Source: Candidatus Competibacteraceae bacterium
GTDB taxonomy: Bacteria > Pseudomonadota > Gammaproteobacteria > Competibacterales > Competibacteraceae
Reading direction: 5' to 3'
NCBI GenBank assembly: GCA_003527885.1
Contig: DPWB01000408.1
Span: 1-7,472, forward strand
Length of the DNA: 7,472 nt
Shown here: positions 1-7,472 of the stretch, one piece after another
Layout: each line of letters begins with the position of its first letter
Numbering within the stretch: position 1 is the stretch's first letter
Notes under the pieces: model-generated
Seen by the model: the letters and a program-made list of their open reading frames with translations, nothing else
What the model was told of the DNA's origin: nothing
The model's database searches: none
Made by a program: the position numbers and the translations under genes

Positions 1-67
1 GATGCGGCGCCCACCGGGATCTCCCCTAGATCGCTCCTCGGCAGCGTCAGATGTGTATAAGAGTGGG
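1..67 (+). other. Illumina Nextera P5/i5 adapter contamination (non-biological)
   Basis: Bases 1-26 match the P5 flow-cell sequence (from its fourth base) at 21 of 26 positions. Bases 27-34 read TAGATCGC, the common Nextera i5 index 501. Bases 35-63 match the Nextera read-1 primer plus Tn5 mosaic end at 28 of 29 positions. The final four mosaic-end bases (64-67) are degraded. The six mismatches up to base 63 are five A-to-G/C changes and one G-to-C, as expected from low-quality read ends. The parts occur in the exact order and spacing of a library molecule, so chance is not credible. Genomic sequence begins at about base 68, and this is the end of an assembled contig. Confidence 0.97.
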
Positions 68-80
68 GTATTGCCCTATC

Positions 81-125
81 AAAAACCGACAAGGGCCCTC
101 GGAGCCCTTGGCATCGTTTTGTCGG
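81..125 (-). terminator. Rho-independent terminator after the GT4 synthase gene
   Basis: Read on the minus strand, just past the synthase stop codon, there is a perfect 7-bp stem (CAAGGGC/GCCCTTG, plus-strand 90-96 and 104-110) with a 7-base loop. An outer CCGAC/GTCGG pairing (86-90 with 121-125) shares one base with the inner stem. Five T residues (plus-strand A81-A85) follow directly. Position, stem and T tract fit an intrinsic terminator that ends the minus-strand transcript. Confidence 0.8.
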
Positions 126-145
126 ATCACCCGAGTTTGGGGCCA

Positions 146-1375
146 TCAATTCCGCTGCGGCCGCAACCGCTTGTAAAGATCGAAGGTTTGCTGGGCGATG
201 CTGCGCCAGCTGTAATAGCGCTCGACCCGTTCGCGGCCCGCTTGACCCATACGCTGACACAGGTCGCTGTCGTTGGCTAGGCGGTTGATGGCATCGGCCA
301 AGCCGCGTTCGAATTTTGCCGGGGCGATCGGATCGTGCGGCGGTTCCGCTGACAGGTGCGGGTCGACCAGAAAACCGGTTTCACCGTGCACCACGACCTC
401 GGTAATGCCGCCGACCGCGCTACCGACCACGGGCGTTCCGCACGCCATGGCTTCCAGGTTGATGATGCCGAACGGCTCGTAAATCGAAGGGCAGCAAAAG
501 ATGGTCGCGTGCGAATACAGGGTGATGGTGGTTTGCCGCGACACCATTTTCGGGATCCAAACGATACCGTCCCGCTGCCTTTGCAGCTCCTGCACCATTT
601 CTTCCAGCTCACGCTGCATGGCCAAGGTGTCGGCGTCGCCCGCGCAAAACACGACCTGCAATTTGCGGTCGAAGTGCGGGACCGCTTGCAGCAGGTAGTA
701 AAGACCCTTCTGTCGGGTCATCCGGCCGACGAACAGCACGTAGGGGCGATCGGGGTCGATGCCCAGCTCGACGAGCGTTTCGGGAGCGTGGGTCGGTTTG
801 TATTCATCGATATCGATACCGTTGGGAATGACCACGACCCGGGTGGGATCCACATCGAACAGCCGCAGCACGTCGTCGCGGGTGCTGCGCGAGACGGCGA
901 TAATGGCATCGGCCATTTCGAGCGCGGATTTCTCGATCCAGCAGGACAGATCGTAACCGTGACCGAGTTGCTCGCGTTTCCAGGGCCGCAGCGGCTCCAG
1001 CGAATGAACGGTGATCACCAAGGGAATATTGTAAAGGATCTTGGCCAGAATACCGCTGAAGTGGGCGTACCAGGTATGGCAGTGGATGACCTCGGCGCTG
1101 CCTTCCAAATCGACGATCCCCTGACCGACGAACGCCAGACAGGTGCTCAACGCCTTGAGCGGTGACACGAAGGGTTGCGGGCAGCCGGCGAAATGGGTGG
1201 CGTCCATCTTGATGCCACGCACGTGCAATTGGCCCTCGTCGAGCGTTTGATCGTGGAAGCTGCGAACTTCCACGGGCGTGAGCTTGGCCAGTTCGCGAGA
1301 TAGATACTCGACATGGACGCCGGCGCCGCCGTAAACGTAAGGGGGATATTCGTTGGTGGTCAGCAGGACGCGCAT
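146..1375 (-). CDS. GT4-family glycogen synthase / alpha-maltose-1-phosphate synthase
   Basis: This 409-residue glycosyltransferase probably transfers glucose from ADP-glucose, either to a growing alpha-1,4-glucan or to glucose-1-phosphate, in the cytoplasm. The N-terminal half has the nucleotide-sugar fold with a YGGAGVHV loop (residues 15-22). It also has the HSLEPLRPWKREQLGHGY stretch (124-141) typical of the Corynebacterium-type glycogen synthase family (mycobacterial GlgA/GlgM). The C-terminal domain carries the donor-binding GRMTRQKG segment (R218, K223) and the GT4 E-x7-E motif (E300, E308), followed by GTPVVGSAVGGITEVV. Length is normal for the family and about 70 residues shorter than E. 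coli-type GT5 GlgA. A GGGAG ribosome site lies 10 bases before the ATG. It is the last gene of the minus-strand block and ends at a terminator. Family evidence does not separate glycogen synthase (GlgA) from maltose-1-phosphate synthase (GlgM), so I give no symbol. Confidence 0.92.
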   Translation of the reverse strand: MRVLLTTNEYPPYVYGGAGVHVEYLSRELAKLTPVEVRSFHDQTLDEGQLHVRGIKMDATHFAGCPQPFVSPLKALSTCLAFVGQGIVDLEGSAEVIHCHTWYAHFSGILAKILYNIPLVITVHSLEPLRPWKREQLGHGYDLSCWIEKSALEMADAIIAVSRSTRDDVLRLFDVDPTRVVVIPNGIDIDEYKPTHAPETLVELGIDPDRPYVLFVGRMTRQKGLYYLLQAVPHFDRKLQVVFCAGDADTLAMQRELEEMVQELQRQRDGIVWIPKMVSRQTTITLYSHATIFCCPSIYEPFGIINLEAMACGTPVVGSAVGGITEVVVHGETGFLVDPHLSAEPPHDPIAPAKFERGLADAINRLANDSDLCQRMGQAGRERVERYYSWRSIAQQTFDLYKRLRPQRN

Positions 1376-1510
1376 TGTTGTTGTACTCCCTTGCCGGACT
1401 AACGGCCGTGAGGTGGGACGGGTTCCGATGGAGCGTCCAGTCGGAAAGGCTGATTATCGCAGCATTATGCCAAGCGGAGTGCGCCTAATGGAAGGGTGAA
1501 GCAAAGCCCT

Positions 1511-2089
1511 TCAAAACCCTGCCATTAAAGTGTGGATTTCAGCGAGCATCGCCCGTCGTTCGGCGTCGGAGACCGTGGTTACCTCATAGAACGCCCGGTG
1601 CGCGACATTGCGGATTCCGCAAGCGCCCAGCACGCCCTCGGCCATGGGGCGAACCAGCAATTCGTGCCAGCGCTCGCGTTGGTAAGTGGCCTCGTCCCCA
1701 CCCAGCGTATTGATGATCAGCGCTTTCTCGTGGGTCAACAAACCTTTCATGCCTCCGGCGCCGACCTCGAAAGCAAATTTGTGGGTGAAAACCCGGTCGA
1801 TCCAACCTTTTAAAATGGCCGGTGGCCCGAACCACCAGATCGGGTAGATGAACACCAGTTTGTGCGCCCAAAGGACGGCGTCCTGTTCGCGGCGGGTGTC
1901 GGCCGGCAGGTCGCCGCGCCAGTTGCGCATGAGGTCTTCGCCGTCTAGGACCGCCCGACAGTGCATCTCGTACAGATCGTGGATGCGGGTCACATGGCCG
2001 CGATCGCGCAAAGCGGTCTCCACCGCCTCAAGAATGGCCCGATTGAAGCTGCGCGGGTTAGGGTGAGCGTAAATGGTGAGCACATTCAT
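1511..2089 (-). CDS. NAD(P)H:quinone oxidoreductase, flavodoxin-2 fold
   Basis: This is a flavodoxin-like NAD(P)H dehydrogenase of the KefF/YwrO/NQO1-related family, expected to bind FMN or FAD and reduce quinones or similar acceptors by two electrons. From the chosen start it has 192 residues. It opens with the first beta strand and phosphate-binding loop (MNVLTIYAHPNPRSFN, 1-16). The family signature YPIWWFGPPAILKGWIDRV follows at 82-100, then the conserved NTLGGDEATY segment (127-136). I chose the ATG at 2089 because homologues start at this beta strand. In-frame starts at 2125 (ATG) and 2131 (TTG) would add 12-14 residues with no family match. No start has a good ribosome site. It lies between the FAH-fold and synthase genes on the same strand. 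The substrate is unknown. Confidence 0.88.
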   Translation of the reverse strand: MNVLTIYAHPNPRSFNRAILEAVETALRDRGHVTRIHDLYEMHCRAVLDGEDLMRNWRGDLPADTRREQDAVLWAHKLVFIYPIWWFGPPAILKGWIDRVFTHKFAFEVGAGGMKGLLTHEKALIINTLGGDEATYQRERWHELLVRPMAEGVLGACGIRNVAHRAFYEVTTVSDAERRAMLAEIHTLMAGF

Positions 2090-2180
2090 GGGGCTGAAAT
2101 CGCGTTGCCCGCCACGGGAAGCCATTTCCAAGGCGTCGGGGTGACGGTTCGAAAATCGGGGAGGCGGTAGTGCGGGCCGC

Positions 2181-2840
2181 TCACGCGACCCGCGCGGCGA
2201 AACCGTGGCCGGCTAAACCCAGAAGAAGTTGGTCGCCGGCTCGCAACGGCCCGACACCGGCCGGCGTCCCGGTCAGCACCACATCGCCCGGCAGTAATGT
2301 AAAGTGAGTGGAGATATGGGCGATCAGTTCAAAAATGCCGAGCATCATGTCTCGGGTGTTGCCTTGCTGGCGGAGTTCGCCGTTGACGTGCAGCGTCAAA
2401 TCGGTGGCTTGCGGGTCGGGTAGGGCGTCTGGCGCGAGAAAGGGCGACAGCGGGCAAGCGCCGTCGAAGGCCTTGGCGGTTTCCCAGGGATGGCCTTTTT
2501 GCTTGGATCCGTTTTGCAAATCCCGCAAGGTCAAATCCAGGGCGACGCCGTAGCCGGCCACGGCTTGGCGGGCGGTTTCGGGGCCGGCATCGCGCAGTTG
2601 TCGGCCTACCAACACGGCCAGCTCAACCTCATGATGACAGCTGCCCCGGCCCTTTGGCAGTTGAATCGGCTCGTCCAGTGCCGTAAGGGACGTGGAGGGT
2701 TTGATGAACAGGATGGGGGTTTCCGGCACCGCGTTGTTCAGTTCGCGGATGTGGTCCAGGTAGTTGCGACCGATGCAAACGACCTTGCCGGGGGGTAGAT
2801 CGAGTGGGCTGCCATCCAGATAGCGATGCTGGTATGCCAC
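2181..2840 (-). CDS. YcgM-type fumarylacetoacetate hydrolase family protein
   Basis: This 219-residue enzyme of the FAH superfamily matches E. coli YcgM (also 219 residues, from memory) almost end to end. Relatives act on acylpyruvates or oxaloacetate, as hydrolase, decarboxylase or keto-enol tautomerase; which applies here is not decided by sequence. Visible hallmarks are GRNYLDHI (24-31), LFIKPST (44-50), the metal-binding HHEVELAVLVG (69-79, with E71 and E73 as ligands) and LDLTLRDLQ (101-109, D102 as third ligand). KGHPWETAKAFD (115-126) and the C-terminal GDVVLTGTPAGVGPL (185-199) complete the pattern. The start is a GTG backed by a strong AGGAG six bases upstream. It is first in the minus-strand block and diverges from the alcohol dehydrogenase. 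Confidence 0.92.
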   Translation of the reverse strand: MAYQHRYLDGSPLDLPPGKVVCIGRNYLDHIRELNNAVPETPILFIKPSTSLTALDEPIQLPKGRGSCHHEVELAVLVGRQLRDAGPETARQAVAGYGVALDLTLRDLQNGSKQKGHPWETAKAFDGACPLSPFLAPDALPDPQATDLTLHVNGELRQQGNTRDMMLGIFELIAHISTHFTLLPGDVVLTGTPAGVGPLRAGDQLLLGLAGHGFAARVA

Positions 2841-2846
2841 GAAAAT

Positions 2847-2851
2847 CTCCT
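2847..2851 (-). promoter_or_regulatory. Ribosome binding site fixing the GTG start of the FAH-fold gene
   Basis: The minus strand reads AGGAG, then six bases, then GTG. This supports the GTG at 2840 as a true start, and the encoded N-terminus (MAYQH) agrees with the YcgM family. Confidence 0.8.
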
Positions 2852-2900
2852 GTTGAAGTCTGTTGGTCGGGCGTTCGTGCTTCCGGTTTGAGCGTTGAGC

Positions 2901-2926
2901 CGTGGGCGGGGCGGGATAAGAGACAG
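2901..2926 (+). other. Possible degraded Nextera read-2/mosaic-end remnant
   Basis: Bases 2916-2926 (ATAAGAGACAG) equal the last 11 bases of the Tn5 mosaic end. Bases 2901-2907 (CGTGGGC) equal a block of the Nextera read-2 primer. The gap between the two blocks is 8 bases, where an intact adapter has 12, and the intervening bases do not match. No P7 sequence or clear i7 index lies upstream. The match may be chance. If real, it marks an artificial join inside the divergent intergenic region. Confidence 0.35.
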
Positions 2927-3015
2927 GTATTACGCTCGCTGGACCGCCGGCAAGGCCCGGTGAAATCGGGGCCCGAACGAATTGTCGGGGCGCGGTCGGC
3001 TTTTCGTCCAGCGTT

Positions 3016-3213
3016 TTAGCCGAAAGAGTTCATTGACGGGCGCGGCGCCATTGCGGGCAGGTAACGATCTTCAATAGGCGTTGGGTTGGCCTCGGCGGTT
3101 GGCCGGTAGTCAGGATCGCGCCCGATTATCTCGATTTTGGGCATGTGCGGCGTGGCGGCCTCTGATTTGATGATCGCTTTCAAGTTGTGGTGGTCTAAGT
3201 TCCGAGTTTCCAT
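3016..3213 (-). CDS. Possible small hypothetical protein (65 aa)
   Basis: A 65-codon minus-strand reading frame lies between the FAH-fold gene and the alcohol dehydrogenase, free of overlap with either. It runs from METRNLDHHNLKAIIK to RPSMNSFG and is mixed in charge, with no membrane segment, signal peptide or motif I recognise. My hand count gives GC of about 55, 46 and 69 percent at codon positions 1, 2 and 3, the ordering expected for real genes in a GC-rich genome. Against it, there is no ribosome site before the ATG at 3213 or the internal ATG at 3144. The frame also stays open without a start upstream of 3213. It could be a real small gene, a decayed gene remnant, or chance. Confidence 0.3.
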   Translation of the reverse strand: METRNLDHHNLKAIIKSEAATPHMPKIEIIGRDPDYRPTAEANPTPIEDRYLPAMAPRPSMNSFG

Positions 3214-3234
3214 GCCCGACGCCAAGATTCGGGC
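3214..3234. repeat. Inverted repeat upstream of the alcohol dehydrogenase gene
   Basis: GCCCGA (3214-3219) and TCGGGC (3229-3234) form a perfect 6-bp inverted repeat with a 9-base spacer. It ends 22 bases before the chosen start codon. It could be a regulator half-site pair or a leader hairpin. Nothing in the sequence identifies a regulator, and the window contains no transcription factor gene. Confidence 0.35.
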
Positions 3235-3245
3235 TTTATCAACCC

Positions 3246-3249
3246 GGAG
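3246..3249 (+). promoter_or_regulatory. Ribosome binding site deciding the alcohol dehydrogenase start
   Basis: GGAG sits seven bases before the ATG at 3257. It favours that ATG over the upstream in-frame ATG at 3137 and over the ATG at 3263. Confidence 0.75.
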
Positions 3250-3256
3250 AACCGTG

Positions 3257-5388
<2,132 letters not shown>

Positions 5389-5390
<2 letters not shown>

Positions 5391-5394
5391 GGAG
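5389..5394 (+). promoter_or_regulatory. Ribosome binding site overlapping the upstream stop codon
   Basis: GAGGAG starts within the TGA stop (5388-5390) of the aldo/keto reductase and sits six bases before the ATG at 5401. This fixes the start of the CMD-family gene, against longer in-frame upstream starts that run through the reductase gene, and it implies translational coupling. Confidence 0.85.
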
Positions 5395-5400
5395 CGCGAC

Positions 5401-6192
5401 ATGGCCATCACTGAAGCGGCCCAGCGCCATCACGACGAATTGTTCCCGAATCACGCATCGACGCTGAAAATCACCGATCCCGAATTGATCGAGATTTTCG
5501 ACAATTGGGCCTTCGACGAGGTGCTGGAGCACGCCGTGCTCGACATCCGCACCCGGCTGATGATGCAACTGGGGGCGATCATCGCCAGCCAGGCGGTGGC
5601 CGAATATCGGGTGATGCTAGGTGCGGCGCTCAATGTCGGCGTGACGCCGGTCGAAGCCAAGGAGATTCTCTATCAGGCCGTGCCCTATGTCGGCATGGCC
5701 AAGGTGTTCGATTTCTTGCACGCCACCAACGAGGTGCTGCAAGCGCGCGGCGTCGCGCTGCCGCTGCCGGGCCAGTCCACCACCGACCCCCAAACGCGGA
5801 CGGGAAAAGGGCTGGAGGTGCAGAAGCGGATTTTCGGTGAAATGATCGACCGGCTGTACGCGCAATCGCCCAAGGATCAGTTGCACATCCAGGAATATCT
5901 CTCCGCCAACTGCTTCGGCGATTACTACACCCGCGCCGGACTAGAGCTACAAACCCGCGAACTGCTGACCTTTGCTATGCTGGCCGCGCTCGGCGGCTGC
6001 GAGGCGCAACTGGCCGGGCATGTCGCCGGCAACTTGGCCGTCGGCAACGACCGCCGCGCGCTGGTCGGCACGCTGACCCAACTGCTGCCCTTCATCGGCT
6101 ACCTGCGCACCTTGAACGCGCTGCGGGTGGTCAACGAGGGCACGAAAAGCGGGGCTGACGGAACCCCATCGGGGATGGCCCAATCGAGCTAA
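5401..6192 (+). CDS. Two-domain carboxymuconolactone decarboxylase family protein
   Basis: This 263-residue protein has two copies of the all-helical CMD/AhpD-like domain, at roughly residues 40-115 and 140-245, joined by a proline-rich linker (PLPGQSTTDPQT). The first copy (MQLGAIIASQAVAEYRVMLG) has no cysteine or histidine at the usual catalytic spot. The second has GGCEAQLAGHV, with C200 and H207. Neither copy has the CxxC of AhpD peroxidases, so an AhpD-like peroxidase role is not supported. Known CMD proteins include gamma-carboxymuconolactone decarboxylases and thiol-based antioxidant proteins. The neighbours are carbonyl reductases rather than protocatechuate-pathway genes, so I would not assign it to aromatic degradation. 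The last 18 residues or so are low in structure. The reaction is unknown. Confidence 0.88.
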   Translation: MAITEAAQRHHDELFPNHASTLKITDPELIEIFDNWAFDEVLEHAVLDIRTRLMMQLGAIIASQAVAEYRVMLGAALNVGVTPVEAKEILYQAVPYVGMAKVFDFLHATNEVLQARGVALPLPGQSTTDPQTRTGKGLEVQKRIFGEMIDRLYAQSPKDQLHIQEYLSANCFGDYYTRAGLELQTRELLTFAMLAALGGCEAQLAGHVAGNLAVGNDRRALVGTLTQLLPFIGYLRTLNALRVVNEGTKSGADGTPSGMAQSS

Positions 6193-6198
6193 GCAAAC

Positions 6199-6203
6199 GA
6201 GGA
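6199..6203 (+). promoter_or_regulatory. Ribosome binding site of the truncated LtrA gene
   Basis: GAGGA lies six bases before the ATG at 6210 and seven bases after the stop of the CMD gene. The 5' end of this truncated gene therefore looks intact and attached to the operon. Confidence 0.7.
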
Positions 6204-6209
6204 TACCCG

Positions 6210-6611
6210 ATGACCGCTGCCGATCACCCCATCTCCGAGCCGAAATACGAGGTCACTCCGTTGGAGTTGTTTTTCGATCTCGTCTTCGTGTTCGGGGTGT
6301 CGCAGCTCTCGCATTATCTGTTGGCGCATTTGTCGTGGCGGGGCACGGCTGAGACACTGGTGATGCTGGCGGCGATTTTCGCGGTCTGGTTTTCCACCAG
6401 TTGGTCTGCCACCATGATCCGGGCCGATGAATCGCGAACGCGCGGGTTACTTCTGGCGGTGATGTTGCTGGGCCTGTTCATGAACGCGGCGGTGACCTGG
6501 GCCTTCACCCGGTCGGGCTGGGCCTTCATAACGCCCTTGCCGCTGATTCAAATCGGGCGGGCGGTCTGGACCTTCGTCAACGTCACGGAACCCGCGCTGC
6601 GCGATCACTAG
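6210..6611 (+). pseudogene. Truncated low-temperature requirement A (LtrA) family membrane protein
   Basis: The 133 residues match the N-terminus of LtrA-family integral membrane proteins: VTPLELFFDLVFVFGVSQLS at 15-34, then SWRGTAETLVMLAAIFAVW at 42-60. About four membrane helices are visible (near 21-38, 48-65, 79-99 and 105-122). Family members usually run to about 350-400 residues, so more than half is missing. The frame ends at a TAG right after TEPALRDH, and none of the three frames downstream continues with hydrophobic LtrA-like sequence. Only 66 bases remain before the convergent alpha-E gene. The start has a good ribosome site, so this is a 3' truncation by deletion or rearrangement rather than a frameshift. 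A functional short form cannot be excluded. LtrA itself has no well-defined biochemical role. Confidence 0.75.
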
Positions 6612-6632
6612 GCCACGCGACGCGCGGCCGAC

Positions 6633-6656
6633 AAAAAACGCTGGTGCGGTCAGCAT
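6633..6656 (-). terminator. Candidate Rho-independent terminator of the alpha-E gene
   Basis: On the minus strand, 21 bases after the alpha-E stop codon, ATGCTG and CAGCGT form a 6-bp stem including one T-G pair, with a 7-base loop. A run of T residues follows (plus-strand A tract 6633-6638). The stem is short, so terminator strength is uncertain. Confidence 0.5.
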
Positions 6657-6677
6657 CCAGCCGTTGGCGGCGAGAGC

Positions 6678-7472
6678 TCACGCCATGAAATAAGTCGCTG
6701 CGATCAGATCGTGCAGGGCGCCCAAACCGATCTGAAATTCATCGATGAATTCGTGCAAGCCTTCGTGCGCCAACTCGGGTATTTCCGCCGAGTTCAGCCG
6801 CTGTTTGAGGGCATTGACGGCGGCCAGCGAGGCGGCGTTTTTGGGTAGCTTGCGCAGACAAAACTCCAGTTCTTGCAAGCAAAACGACACGGCGCGCGGA
6901 AAGGAGGGGTCTTGGAGCAAGAATTTCACCACGTCGGAACCGCCGACCCGCAGGCGCACTTGCTGGCGATACATCTGGTAGGCGCTCAACGATTTCAACA
7001 CGCTCATCCATTGGATGCTATCGAACGGGGTTTGCTCTTCCTGGCCGGATGCCGTGCCTTGAACTTGGCTTTGAGCGAGGGTTTGAACCTGACTTTGGGC
7101 TTGACGGCTTTCGGTCTTGCTAGATTTTCGGGCCTGTTCGGGCGCTGCCGGAAGAGCGGTGCGCGGCAGCAGATCGGCCGAACGCACGTCCAGAATCCGG
7201 GTCGTCATGTCGGCGCGCTCCAGAAAGCGGCCCAGCCGGACGAAATCATAGGCGGCGCTGCGGCTCATGGAACCGGCCAGCAGGCCGTTGATCTGCTGCG
7301 CGCCGCGGATGACCCGGCGCAAAAATTCGAAGCGGCCGCGTCGGGTCGGCAGGTGGTCGCGCGCGAAGATGTATACGCTGTTGATCTGCTCCCAGGCTTC
7401 TTGCGGCACGGTGTCGCGCGTGGTGCGCAAATTCTCGCGGGCGGCGGCCAGACTGCACAGGATCGAACCGGG
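6678..7472 (-). CDS. Alpha-E domain-containing protein (DUF403), 5' end beyond window
   Basis: The minus-strand frame runs unbroken from the right edge to a TGA at 6678, giving 264 C-terminal residues. The apparent start at 7430 is an internal TTG leucine. Reading on to the edge gives PGSILCSLAAARENLRTTRD, a conserved alpha-E segment, so the N-terminal part lies outside. Helical family sequence follows (EAWEQINSVYIFARDHLP, then YDFVRLGRFLERADMTTRILDVR) and resumes after a linker at WMSVLKSLSAYQMYR, ending ATYFMA. Alpha-E proteins are usually encoded beside a circularly permuted ATP-grasp protein and a transglutaminase-like protease in a predicted peptide-modification system. Those partners would be expected to the right of the window. 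The mid-protein linker is about 45 residues long, rich in Q, S and E, and carries an internal repeat. Confidence 0.9.
   Translation of the reverse strand, partial: PGSILCSLAAARENLRTTRDTVPQEAWEQINSVYIFARDHLPTRRGRFEFLRRVIRGAQQINGLLAGSMSRSAAYDFVRLGRFLERADMTTRILDVRSADLLPRTALPAAPEQARKSSKTESRQAQSQVQTLAQSQVQGTASGQEEQTPFDSIQWMSVLKSLSAYQMYRQQVRLRVGGSDVVKFLLQDPSFPRAVSFCLQELEFCLRKLPKNAASLAAVNALKQRLNSAEIPELAHEGLHEFIDEFQIGLGALHDLIAATYFMA
7059..7100 (-). repeat. Two-copy 24-bp period repeat inside the alpha-E gene
   Basis: Plus-strand 7059-7076 and 7083-7100 are 18-base copies matching at 15 of 18 positions, spaced 24 bases apart. On the coding strand they encode AQSQVQ twice with an 8-residue period, within a Q/S-rich linker. 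The differences are mostly synonymous, suggesting an old slippage duplication kept in frame. Confidence 0.75.

Noticed and set aside
2..280. 92-codon plus-strand reading frame at the left edge
   Set aside because: Its first third is translated adapter sequence and the rest is antisense to the 3' end of the glycosyltransferase gene and its terminator.
356..1165. 269-codon plus-strand frame
   Set aside because: It lies wholly antisense to the well-supported GT4 synthase and has no recognisable family features. Long antisense frames are common in GC-rich genes.
1491..1512. GAAGGG/CCCTTC hairpin at the end of the quinone oxidoreductase gene as a terminator
   Set aside because: It overlaps the stop codon, has a 10-base loop and is not followed by T residues on the minus strand, so it does not meet terminator criteria.
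2865..2896. P7 flow-cell sequence and i7 index upstream of the suspected second adapter
   Set aside because: Base-by-base comparison gives only chance-level matches to P7 and no exact standard index, which weakens but does not exclude the adapter reading of 2901-2926.
2804..3019. 71-codon plus-strand frame across the divergent spacer
   Set aside because: It overlaps the start and ribosome site of the FAH-fold gene, spans the possible adapter remnant, and encodes no recognisable protein.
3084..3104. Direct repeat GGTTGGCC (3084-3091 and 3097-3104)
   Set aside because: It has only two 8-base copies in GC-rich sequence inside the possible small gene, with no relation to a promoter or start codon.
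3137..3256. Upstream extension of the alcohol dehydrogenase to an ATG at 3137
   Set aside because: It would add 40 residues absent from the YahK family, while a GGAG ribosome site is correctly placed for the ATG at 3257.
7246..7458. 70-codon minus-strand frame near the right edge, and a start of the alpha-E gene at 7430
   Set aside because: The 70-codon frame is a shadow of the alpha-E gene. The 7430 TTG is an internal leucine codon, because conserved alpha-E sequence continues in frame to the window edge.

Overview
The window looks like GC-rich chromosomal DNA from a proteobacterium, most likely a gammaproteobacterium. This rests on the protein families: close E. coli YcgM and YahK relatives, and an alpha-E protein of the ATP-grasp/alpha-E type. 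A glycogen-accumulating lineage would fit the actinobacterial-type glycogen synthase gene, but I cannot prove a genus from this sequence. No tRNA, rRNA, CRISPR array, insertion sequence or phage gene is visible. The first ~67 bases are not biological. They match an Illumina Nextera P5 adapter with an i5 index, so the window starts at the raw end of an assembled contig.

Left block, minus strand (about 81-2840). In transcription order it holds a YcgM-type fumarylacetoacetate-hydrolase-fold enzyme, a flavodoxin-fold NAD(P)H:quinone oxidoreductase, and a GT4 glycogen/maltose-1-phosphate synthase, which ends at a convincing Rho-independent terminator. Gaps of 55-135 bases allow, but do not prove, co-transcription.

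Middle (about 2841-3256). This 416-base stretch separates the divergent blocks. It holds a possible 65-codon minus-strand gene, an inverted repeat just upstream of the alcohol dehydrogenase, and a suspicious 11-base match to the end of the Nextera mosaic sequence that could mark a chimeric join.

Right block, plus strand (3257-6611). It holds a YahK-type zinc NADPH-dependent aldehyde reductase, an aldo/keto reductase, a two-domain carboxymuconolactone decarboxylase-family protein, and a 133-residue N-terminal fragment of an LtrA-family membrane protein. The aldo/keto reductase and decarboxylase-family genes look translationally coupled. The set reads as a small operon for reducing or detoxifying reactive carbonyls; that role is inferred. 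Convergent to it, an alpha-E domain gene enters from the right edge on the minus strand and is cut by the window end.

I found no clear new multi-gene system. The observations most worth a second look are the adapter contamination and possible chimeric junction, the truncated LtrA gene, the repeat-bearing linker inside the alpha-E protein, and the putative small gene in the divergent intergenic region.
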